Shown in pieces: positions 8,552 to 15,448 of a DNA stretch of 64,000 bases (the stretch's first letter is position 1; each line of letters begins with the position of its first letter). This DNA is from Acidobacteriota bacterium. Its GTDB lineage: Bacteria; Acidobacteriota; Blastocatellia; Pyrinomonadales; Pyrinomonadaceae. The position numbers and the translations under genes are program-made. Below the pieces are notes generated by a model. The model had not been told where the DNA came from, searched no databases, and was given only the letters and a program-made list of their open reading frames with translations. Location: the NCBI GenBank assembly GCA_023436495.1, contig JAEZIT010000120.1, forward strand, positions 20,627 to 84,626, written 5' to 3'.

Positions 8552-9451
8552 CTATTTCCTCGAATAGCTCTGATAAACGATCTCGATCCACATGTCCGTC
8601 TTAATAAATCCCTTACCCCACGACGAAAATTTTTCTGGCAGCCCGGCTTTCTTGATGTCTTCCAGCGATCTTCCGGCTTTCATTTCCTTTTGAACATAAT
8701 CGGATGTGTCGATCAGAACTTGGCGAAATGATCTCAGGTCATCAAGTGTCGCCAAGCCGCCGTGGCCGGGGATCAATTTGGCGTCGGGCGGTATCAGGCG
8801 GATCAGCTCCGTTACGTTGTTGATCACACCCTGAACGCTGCCGCCGCTGGCAAGGTCAACGAAAGGGTACATCCCGTTAAAGAAGTCGTCGCCCAAATGC
8901 ACGACCTTTGCGTTATCAAAGAAAATGACCGAATCGCCGTCCGTGTGGCCGTTCGGAAAGTGGACGACACGTACGGTTTCGCCGTTCAGATGGATCGAAA
9001 CGCTTTCGGTATAGGTCAATACCGGCAGCGCGAAGGCCGGATATGCCGGTGTCTTTTGTCCGAAAATGATCGGCGGATCCATCATGCGCTTGCGGACATT
9101 TATGTGGGCCACGATCGTGGAATCCTTCCCAAAGTAGAAATTCCCCTCAGTGTGATCGCCGTGCCAATGTGTGTTCAGAATGAACCGCGGCCTGTCCGAG
9201 CCGAGTTCCTTTAACGCAGCGGCAAGCTTTTCGCTTACAACTTTATAATCGTCATCTACGATCAGGATCCCTTCCGGCCCGACCAGAGCTCCGATGTTCC
9301 CGCCGCGGCCTTGCAGCATATAAACATTGCCTGAAACTTTGGTCGTCTTGACCTGAACATCCTGCCTGTTCTCAAAATGACTATCATCACCATGTCCGAA
9401 TGCGGCCATCGAAAGACCCGCGACCAACACCATTGTCAAAACGAATCGCAT
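8552..9451 (-). CDS. Secreted MBL-fold metallo-hydrolase
   Basis: 299 aa. The signal peptide ends near MAAFGHG and is followed by a His/Asp-rich mature start. Zinc motif THWHGDH lies near residue 97, with a second His in FPNGHTDGDS near 165, Asp in LGDDFF and the last His in IPGHGG. This is the non-lactamase subgroup often annotated as cyclase or quinoprotein-relay-like hydrolase; the substrate is unknown. The start at 9451 has GGAGGG immediately upstream. It lies 29 bp downstream of another MBL-fold gene in the same direction but without sequence similarity beyond the fold, so co-transcription is likely but a shared pathway is not shown. Confidence 0.9.
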   Translation of the reverse strand: MRFVLTMVLVAGLSMAAFGHGDDSHFENRQDVQVKTTKVSGNVYMLQGRGGNIGALVGPEGILIVDDDYKVVSEKLAAALKELGSDRPRFILNTHWHGDHTEGNFYFGKDSTIVAHINVRKRMMDPPIIFGQKTPAYPAFALPVLTYTESVSIHLNGETVRVVHFPNGHTDGDSVIFFDNAKVVHLGDDFFNGMYPFVDLASGGSVQGVINNVTELIRLIPPDAKLIPGHGGLATLDDLRSFRQVLIDTSDYVQKEMKAGRSLEDIKKAGLPEKFSSWGKGFIKTDMWIEIVYQSYSRK

Positions 9452-9480
9452 ATTACCCTCCGTTTGTTATGTGTATGCGT

Positions 9481-10173
9481 TTAAATGTATCTGCCCGTGC
9501 CAACCTGATACAGCCCCGTAAGGAAAGGGTTCGAGGCCTTTTCACGCCCGACTGTCGTCTCCGGCCCGTGGCCCGAATATACCGTGAAATCATCTCCGAG
9601 GCTCAGTATATTCGTATTTATAGAATCTAAAAGTTGTTCATAATTTCCGCCCGGCAGGTCAGTCCGCCCGATCGAACCCTGAAACAAGCAGTCACCGACA
9701 AAGACCCTCGCGTGATTTTCTTCCGCCAGCACAACATGGCCGCGCGTGTGTCCCGGACAGTGACGTACGGAAAATTTGAGCTCGCCTACTTCGTACAACT
9801 CATTGTCCGCCCAATTTCGCGTCAGCGGCGGCGGATCGTCGTAATCCATCCCTAGGGGCTTCAATTGGTGTGGCTGCAGTCCCATCATCAGCGGCTGCTT
9901 CGGCAGGCCGTAATACAGGTCTTCATCATCCGTGTGCAGAATTATCTCCGCATCCGGGAACGCCGCGTGAAGGTCTCTCGTGCCGCCTACGTGATCGAGA
10001 TGCCCGTGCGTTAGCGCGATCGCCTGAAGCTCAAGCCCGCTGTTCCTGATAAATTCGGCAAGCCGAAGCGAGCTTTCGCCCGGGTCAATACAGATCGCTT
10101 TACGCGTTGCCGAACACGCGACGACACGAGTATTTTGCTGGAACGGAGTCAGAACGAACGTCTCAATGATCAT
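9481..10173 (-). CDS. Cytosolic MBL-fold hydrolase, glyoxalase II (GloB/YcbL)-like
   Basis: 230 aa with no signal peptide. Zinc motif THGHLDH (near 55) has the second Asp/His pair of the glyoxalase II class, followed by CPGHTRGHVVL, VGDCLFQGSIGRTDL and a terminal SGHGPETT. Length matches the short YcbL-type proteins rather than full GloB, which has an extra substrate-binding helical domain. The likely reaction is thioester hydrolysis such as S-lactoyl-thiol; the thiol could be bacillithiol given bshA at 57.2 kb, but that is speculation. It overlaps the preceding small gene by 11 bp, indicating translational coupling. Confidence 0.9.
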   Translation of the reverse strand: MIIETFVLTPFQQNTRVVACSATRKAICIDPGESSLRLAEFIRNSGLELQAIALTHGHLDHVGGTRDLHAAFPDAEIILHTDDEDLYYGLPKQPLMMGLQPHQLKPLGMDYDDPPPLTRNWADNELYEVGELKFSVRHCPGHTRGHVVLAEENHARVFVGDCLFQGSIGRTDLPGGNYEQLLDSINTNILSLGDDFTVYSGHGPETTVGREKASNPFLTGLYQVGTGRYI

Positions 10174-10456
10174 ATTTCAACATTGCATCGATATATGGGC
10201 CAGGTTCGAAATCGCCGTCGCTGCGTGTCCTGAGAATGAAGGCGATCGCTTCTCGGTATGATCTCGAATCCGGCCTGCCCGGAAAACACGGCGTTTCTTC
10301 GTCCGTAAGACTGAGGTATGTTACAAGACAGCTCAGCAGCATCCACGTCAGAATGTCCTCACGCGTGCCGATCGGATTGAACTTGACTATCGACTCGCTG
10401 TCCGCCTTTATTCCACTGCAGATACGTGCAAATTCGGCTTCGGTGATCAGTGCCAT
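10163..10456 (-). CDS. Small conserved-looking protein of unknown function
   Basis: 97 aa, not recognised. It is predicted soluble, starts MALITEAEFARICSG and has a central hydrophobic helix (EDILTWMLLSCLVTYLSL). Its 3' end overlaps the start of the glyoxalase II-like gene by 11 bp in the same direction, which is the main support that it is real. It is the first gene of a probable three-gene operon (10456 to 8552). The 5' side faces the 630-bp gene-free region that holds the sigma-54-like promoter. Confidence 0.65.
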   Translation of the reverse strand: MALITEAEFARICSGIKADSESIVKFNPIGTREDILTWMLLSCLVTYLSLTDEETPCFPGRPDSRSYREAIAFILRTRSDGDFEPGPYIDAMLKYDH

Positions 10457-10627
10457 CGGATATTAATTAGAACATAAATCGAAAATCATTCACAGTGAAC
10501 TAAAATGAGACACGTTTTCTAACCGAACACAGGCGATGTACGAAATAATTACAACGACCATACAATGGCAAAACCGCCGAATGCCGTAATTCCAGCATTT
10601 TTAACGAACATGGCATAGCGGAAATTT

Positions 10628-10643
10628 TGGCACACTGCTTGCT
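10628..10643 (+). promoter_or_regulatory. Sigma-54-type promoter with no coding gene downstream
   Basis: TGGCAC-N5-TTGCT matches the -24/-12 consensus (TGGCAC-N5-TTGCA/T) at the invariant GG and GC with exact spacing. Transcription would start near 10654 and run rightward. No plausible coding frame begins downstream on this strand before the terminator at 11059. Confidence 0.7.
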
Positions 10644-10653
10644 AATAAGAGCG

Positions 10654-11095
10654 TGCATATCGGAAGAATCATACGGATTTACGGTAGGACAACTGAAGTT
10701 GAAAAAATGACGAGCAAGGGAAGGTAAGGTGTTAGCGAACGCTGATACCGATTACGAGCAAGGGAACGCGAAACTTCGGTAAGTGAATCTGATGTGTTAA
10801 AGAACAGGCCGGCTTTTTCGGGAAAATCTTCGTAGTGTGGGCACGAAGAAATCAGCCGGCCTGTATCTCAACAAATTTGGGGAACGATCAGTTTCCGTCA
10901 GTCCTCGGCACCGCTATTCGCGGCCAAGGACAACTTAGGATCGATCTTTGAAAATCGAAATTCGGGAGTCTTTCATTTCTTAACTTTATAGGGTGAACAA
11001 AATCTACATCTATCTCATATCTCAGATAGCTTTCGAATAGCGATTTTCATAGTAAATGCCGGGGCCATCATCTTCGATGGTCCCGGTTTTTATAT
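10654..11095 (+). ncRNA. Candidate structured noncoding RNA, about 440 nt, sigma-54 driven
   Basis: The gene-free stretch 10457-11089 is bounded on the plus strand by a sigma-54-type promoter and a strong terminator. Within it I see: a 9-bp hairpin with GAAC loop and two G-U pairs (10728-10749) flanked by two exact copies of ACGAGCAAGGGAA (10710-10722, 10754-10766); a three-way junction whose closing helix is 11 perfect bp (10804-10814 with 10854-10864) around two hairpins (10815-10826, 10827-10849); and another hairpin at 10901-10931. Both flanking genes are on the minus strand, so this is not a leader of either. I do not recognise tmRNA, RNase P, 6S or a riboswitch. The longest frame here is tiny. 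Confidence 0.5.
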
Positions 11096-11098
11096 TTT
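11059..11098 (+). terminator. Rho-independent terminator of the candidate RNA
   Basis: CCGGGGCCATC and GATGGTCCCGG pair around an ATCTTC loop (one internal mismatch), followed by TTTTTATATTTT. The T-tract is on the plus strand, whereas the overlapping GNAT gene is on the minus strand. This polarity supports a rightward transcript arriving here. Confidence 0.8.
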
Positions 11099-11536
11099 CT
11101 CTTCGTACATTAAATATATCGATTCATTCATTCCGACGTTTTCATAAACCCTTTGAGCATGTGTATTGTCCTTTTCGACGTACAGCCTGAATCCGCACAC
11201 GCCGCCTTTTTCGTCCGACAGCTTTTTTACAAGATCATACATTGCGCTGTAGATATGCTTGCCCCGATGTTCGGGCAAAATATAAACGCTCTGTATCCAC
11301 CAAAACCATTTATTCCGCCAATCGCTCCACTCGTATGTCACCATCAATCCGCCGACGATTTGTTCTACATCTTCAGCGACGATATAAAATCCTTTCGCAG
11401 CGTCGCTGAAGACCGCCGAGACCCCGCTTCTTAAAGTCTCAGCGTCGAGTCTTTTTCCTTCGGTTTCGAGGGCCATTGCCTGGTTAAATTCAACCAATGC
11501 AGCGGCGTCGCGTGCTTCCGCGAGACGGATGTTCAT
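11090..11536 (-). CDS. GNAT-family N-acetyltransferase
   Basis: 148 aa, a single GNAT domain. The strand WFWWIQSVYILPEHRGKHIYSAMYDLV (near residues 78-104) carries the acetyl-CoA pyrophosphate-binding loop in the form R-G-K-H-I-Y. The C-terminal FRLYVEKDNTHAQRVYENVGM is the typical motif B region seen in small-molecule or amine acetyltransferases. The substrate cannot be read from sequence. The stop codon overlaps the plus-strand terminator at 11059-11098. Divergent from the DHH phosphoesterase gene, with 72 bp between the starts. Confidence 0.88.
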   Translation of the reverse strand: MNIRLAEARDAAALVEFNQAMALETEGKRLDAETLRSGVSAVFSDAAKGFYIVAEDVEQIVGGLMVTYEWSDWRNKWFWWIQSVYILPEHRGKHIYSAMYDLVKKLSDEKGGVCGFRLYVEKDNTHAQRVYENVGMNESIYLMYEEKI

Positions 11537-11608
11537 ATTTGCTTCCTTGACGAAATCGGGTCGCCGCCGTAACCTAATATGTTTTGCCGAACGGCCGGAC
11601 GTTTATAT

Positions 11609-12568
11609 ATGGATCTTCGCATACTCTATCACGGAAACTGCTTTGACGGAGTTTCATCGGCAGCTATCTTCACCAAATTCTACCACTCGGTCGTTGACCC
11701 CGCAGCCAACGTGACGTATGCGCCGGTAATGCACCGCGCAGGAAACGCCTTCGACCGCGAATTGTTCGACGGCGATGAAAATGCGATCGTCGATTTTAAG
11801 TACTGTGCCGATGACCGGCTGACGTGGTGGTTCGATCACCACCAATCCGCGTTCTTATCCGAAGCGGACGAACGCCATTTTCGGGAAGATACCAGCGGCA
11901 AAAAATTCCTGGATATCCACAGCGCGTCGTGCGCCGAATTCATTGCCCGTGTGGTTAAAGAGAGGTTCGGATTCGAAGACGAGTCGCTCGCAGAACTGAT
12001 CGAATGGGCGCACATCATCGACGGCGCATTTTATGAATCACCGGCACAATGCGTCGAACTGCGTTCGCCGGCGCTCAAATTGATGCAGGTGATCGAAGGC
12101 GAAAAAGACCCTGCGTTCGTTGAGCAGATCATTCGAATGCTAACGCACAGTTCCTTGAACGAGATTGTCGAAAGCGAGGAGATCCAAGCAAAGCTGAAAC
12201 CCATCCTGGAACAGCATTGGGCCACCGTCGAACTCATCCGCGAACGCGCAATCTACGATCGCGGCGTCGTCAGCTTCGACCTGACTGACACCGGCATCGA
12301 TGGCTACAACAAATTCATTCCTTACTATTTCTATCCGGAAACCACATACAACGTGGCATTGACGCAGAGTACGTTCAGGACCAAGATCTCGGTCGGTTCT
12401 AACCCTTGGGCTCCGCGTCCGCGGCTCCACAACATTGCCGAGATCTGCGAACGCTACGGTGGTGGCGGACACGCCGTCGTCGGAGCCGTCTCGCTCAAAC
12501 CCGAGGAGCTCGAATTAGGACGTCGGTATATGAATGAGATAATTGAAGAGCTGCGATTCGAGGACTAG
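11609..12568 (+). CDS. DHH-family phosphoesterase
   Basis: 319 aa from the ATG at 11609, chosen because the family begins right at the first strand (LRILYHGNCFDG); an in-frame ATG at 11579 is possible but adds unconserved residues. Motif I is HGNCFDG, motif III is WWFDHHQSAF (the DHH signature) and the C-terminal DHHA1 domain ends with GGGGHAVVGA. These are metal-dependent phosphodiesterases of the NrnA/NrnB/RecJ superfamily, acting on short oligonucleotides or dinucleotides. Which substrate applies here is not decidable by eye. The gene's end overlaps the convergent permease gene by 4 bp. Confidence 0.88.
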   Translation: MDLRILYHGNCFDGVSSAAIFTKFYHSVVDPAANVTYAPVMHRAGNAFDRELFDGDENAIVDFKYCADDRLTWWFDHHQSAFLSEADERHFREDTSGKKFLDIHSASCAEFIARVVKERFGFEDESLAELIEWAHIIDGAFYESPAQCVELRSPALKLMQVIEGEKDPAFVEQIIRMLTHSSLNEIVESEEIQAKLKPILEQHWATVELIRERAIYDRGVVSFDLTDTGIDGYNKFIPYYFYPETTYNVALTQSTFRTKISVGSNPWAPRPRLHNIAEICERYGGGGHAVVGAVSLKPEELELGRRYMNEIIEELRFED

Positions 12569-14382
12569 GTCGCCGCTGCCTCTTCACGTCCCCTTAACCT
12601 GCTGTTACGATAACCGTAGGCAAAGTAAAGCAGCAGCCCGACAAGCAGCCATGCTCCGAACCTCATCCAGTTGATGATCCCTAACTCCGTCATCAGATAG
12701 GTACAGCACATCACCCCGAGCACCGGTATCAGCGTGAGCCGCTTCACGAAACAAAGCGCCGTCATAACCAGGGCAAGAGCGATAAAGACGAAGTACGGGA
12801 TTTTATGGCTGAACGTCATCAGGGCCGATTCTCCGTTCTTCGGTGAAAAATCGGTAAAGAAGCTGACTACGGCGTCCGCATTGTAATAGATCACCACGTA
12901 CATGATGATCAGGAACAATACCGGCATGATCCATTGCGAATTTATATAAGGGACGAAACGCTTCTGGCCCGCGAATTCCTTGTCCTTCACTAACACGCCC
13001 GCGCAAACGATAGTAAATGCGAACAGCGTCCCGATCACGGTCAGGTCGGTCACTTCCGACAGGTTCATGAAGAGAGCCGGAACGGCGACCATGACGCCCG
13101 TAAGCAGCGTCGAGAACCACGGCGTGCGAAATTTCGGATGAATCGCCGAAAATATCTTCGGCAGCAGGCCGTCGCGGCTCATCGCCATCCAGAGACGCGG
13201 CTGTCCTAGCTGGAACACCAGCAGCACCGTCGCAAGAGCCACAACCGAGCTAACCGCGATGATCCCCGAAACCCACGGAATGTTCACGCCTTCCGGCCCG
13301 AAAACAAATGCGAGCGGATCGCCGACATTGAGCTTCGTGTACGACACCATGCCAGTAAGCACAAGAGCCAGCACGACATACAGCACCGTACATACGATCA
13401 GCGAATAGAGCATGCCCCGCGGAAGCGTCTTATACGGATCCTTGCATTCTTCGGCCGTCGTCGAGAGTGCGTCAAAACCGATATACGCAAAGAACACGGC
13501 TGCGACGCCGCCCATGACACCGCCGAAGCCGTTCGGCATGAACGGGCTCCAGTTCGACGTGTTCACATAAAAAGCACCGAGCACGATCACAAGCAGGATG
13601 ATCGCAAGCTTGACCGCGACCATGATGTTCGACGCCGTCTTTGATTCGCGAATGCCGACGTAAACCAACGCCGTGATCAGCAGCACTATGCCGAGTGCGG
13701 GCAGGTCCGCGACGATGGGAATGCTGCCTATTGTGGGAGCGTTCGCCCACGCGGCGTGTGCATCAAGCTGTGCGCAGGTTATCGCCGGGTCTGTGCCGCC
13801 GCACGCCGCACGCAGAGCCTCCAGCGTCTTTCCGTCGCCGACGGCCTTTTGGACCGCGTCGTATCCTTGCGACGCCGTGCGGAAATCCATCGTGAAATGT
13901 TCGGGAACGTTGACGCCGTTTGCCGACAATAGGCCCGTGAAATAATCACTCCAGGAAATTGCGACCGCTATGTTGCCGATAGCGTATTCCACCAAAAGGT
14001 CCCAGCCGATTATCCACGCCAACAGTTCGCCAAAGCTTGCATAAGCATAGGTATAGGCCGAACCCGCGATCGGGATCTTCGACGCGAATTCCGCATAGCA
14101 CAATGCCGAAAACCCACACGCGATCGCTGCAAAAACGAACAATAGGATCACCGCCGGGCCGCCTTTGTAAGAAGCTTGGCCTACCATCGCAAAGATCCCC
14201 GCGCCGACGATCGCCGCGATGCCCAGCATCGTCAAGTCAAATGTACCCAGCGACCGCCTTAGGCCGGTGACATTTTCCTCTGCCGGCGAACCGGGAACCA
14301 GCGTTTCCGAATCGGAAAAACCCGCGGCTGCATCCGCCTGTATCTGGGCGATGGATTTCTTGCGAAGTAGCGAATTGAGCAT
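12565..14382 (-). CDS. APC-superfamily amino acid permease (cationic amino acid transporter type)
   Basis: 605 aa from the ATG at 14382; an in-frame TTG seven codons earlier is less likely. About 13-14 hydrophobic segments are visible, beginning with LGTFDLTMLGIAAIVGAGIFAMVG, the APC helix 1 signature with the GAGIF substrate loop. The FAYIGFDALSTTAEECKDP segment is characteristic of the eukaryote-like CAT/YfnA branch that imports basic or branched amino acids. An unusual insertion with two Cys (about 195-225, ACGGTDPAITCAQLDAHAAW) sits in an external loop. The gene is monocistronic, with 3' overlap to the DHH gene. Confidence 0.9.
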   Translation of the reverse strand: MLNSLLRKKSIAQIQADAAAGFSDSETLVPGSPAEENVTGLRRSLGTFDLTMLGIAAIVGAGIFAMVGQASYKGGPAVILLFVFAAIACGFSALCYAEFASKIPIAGSAYTYAYASFGELLAWIIGWDLLVEYAIGNIAVAISWSDYFTGLLSANGVNVPEHFTMDFRTASQGYDAVQKAVGDGKTLEALRAACGGTDPAITCAQLDAHAAWANAPTIGSIPIVADLPALGIVLLITALVYVGIRESKTASNIMVAVKLAIILLVIVLGAFYVNTSNWSPFMPNGFGGVMGGVAAVFFAYIGFDALSTTAEECKDPYKTLPRGMLYSLIVCTVLYVVLALVLTGMVSYTKLNVGDPLAFVFGPEGVNIPWVSGIIAVSSVVALATVLLVFQLGQPRLWMAMSRDGLLPKIFSAIHPKFRTPWFSTLLTGVMVAVPALFMNLSEVTDLTVIGTLFAFTIVCAGVLVKDKEFAGQKRFVPYINSQWIMPVLFLIIMYVVIYYNADAVVSFFTDFSPKNGESALMTFSHKIPYFVFIALALVMTALCFVKRLTLIPVLGVMCCTYLMTELGIINWMRFGAWLLVGLLLYFAYGYRNSRLRGREEAAAT

Positions 14383-14578
14383 ATTAAAATGGCGTTTCGG
14401 CAATGTGACCGATGATCAAGATCAAGAAACTCGTCGGCCCGCTGCCCGGCCGAACTATGCAGTGATTTGCGAATTCTGAATGAAAACCGCGAAAGATGCA
14501 AGCGTGAGCGCTTTCGTCGATCGTACGAATCGCATTGGCACGCTCGATTAGCCGAAATCGTTCCGTTAAAATACCCTC

Positions 14579-14851
14579 ATGGATTGGAAGATCTTTGGGA
14601 CAGCTTTTTTGACGTTGTTTTTGGCAGAGCTCGGTGACAAGACCCAGCTCGCCGTAATTACCATGACCGCAAAGACCGAATCAAAGGTCGCGGTCTTCCT
14701 AGGAGCAAGCCTCGCTTTGGTGCTCGTATCGCTGCTTGGCGTCCTCGTCGGCGGCATACTAAGCCAATATATCCCCACCGAATGGCTTCAGCGCATCGTC
14801 GCTGCCGCATTTATTATCATCGGCATTTTAATGCTGCTCGGAAAGCTTTGA
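14579..14851 (+). CDS. TMEM165/GDT1 (UPF0016) family cation transporter, single-repeat form
   Basis: 90 aa with three hydrophobic helices. The family motif E-x-G-D-K-T appears as AELGDKTQLAVITM near residue 17. Full-length GDT1 proteins carry two such repeats (about 200 aa); this is one repeat, a form known from many bacteria that presumably homodimerises. The family moves Mn2+ or Ca2+ against protons. No manganese (yybP-ykoY type) riboswitch was seen in the 195 bp upstream. The neighbours are unrelated. Confidence 0.85.
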   Translation: MDWKIFGTAFLTLFLAELGDKTQLAVITMTAKTESKVAVFLGASLALVLVSLLGVLVGGILSQYIPTEWLQRIVAAAFIIIGILMLLGKL

Positions 14852-14883
14852 TCGGCCGCGGCCGCCTTAAAGTTTGAACGCGC

Positions 14884-15444
14884 TTACGCTGAGACCGATC
14901 TGCGTTTCAGCCTGTCGGCGTATTTCTTCCGGAATTTTGCGACCTTCGGCGCAACGACCGCCGCGCAATACGGCTGGTTCGGGTTGTTCGCGAAGTATTC
15001 CTGATGGTAACCCTCCGCCGGCCAGAATTTGTCGAATGCAGTCACTTCCGTAACGATCGGGTCGTCGTAGATCCCGGCTTCGTTTATTTCGGCTATAACT
15101 TCTTCGGCGTCGCGTTTCTGTTCGTCCGAATGGTAATAGATCGCCGAACGGTACGAAGGCCCGACATCGTTGCCCTGGCGGTTAAGCGTCGTTGGGTCAT
15201 GCACCGTGAAAAACACCCGCAGCAGGTCCTTGAATGATAAGGCGTTCGGGTCGAATTTTACCTGCACGACCTCGGTATGTCCCGTGTCCTGCATGCAGAC
15301 TTCCTGATACGTCGGATTCTCCTTATGCCCGCCGGAATATCCCGAAACCACGTCCTCGACGCCTTCCAGGTCGTCAAAGATCGCCTCGACACACCAAAAA
15401 CACCCGGCACCAAGTGTGGCTGTTTCCAAATTACTCTTTTCCAT
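14884..15444 (-). CDS. msrA: Peptide methionine sulfoxide reductase MsrA
   Basis: 186 aa from the ATG at 15444, which has AGGAG with good spacing; the longer frame upstream lies in the acs gene. It reduces methionine-S-sulfoxide in proteins using thioredoxin. The catalytic Cys is in GAGCFWCVE near residue 13; VSGYSGG, HTEVVQV and AEGYHQEYF are the usual substrate-pocket motifs. The gene starts four bases after the acs stop codon, so it is co-transcribed with acs. No MsrB domain is fused or adjacent. Confidence 0.96.
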   Translation of the reverse strand: MEKSNLETATLGAGCFWCVEAIFDDLEGVEDVVSGYSGGHKENPTYQEVCMQDTGHTEVVQVKFDPNALSFKDLLRVFFTVHDPTTLNRQGNDVGPSYRSAIYYHSDEQKRDAEEVIAEINEAGIYDDPIVTEVTAFDKFWPAEGYHQEYFANNPNQPYCAAVVAPKVAKFRKKYADRLKRRSVSA

Positions 15445-15448
15445 TTCC

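Noticed and set aside
10654..11095. tmRNA, RNase P RNA, 6S RNA, group II intron or hammerhead ribozyme
   Set aside because: Characteristic conserved motifs (tag-coding frame and tRNA-like ends, RNase P core, long 6S stem with central bubble, intron domain V, hammerhead core) were not found by eye.
14383..14578. Manganese (yybP-ykoY) riboswitch before the GDT1-like gene
   Set aside because: No matching consensus loops were found; only weak inverted sequences are present.
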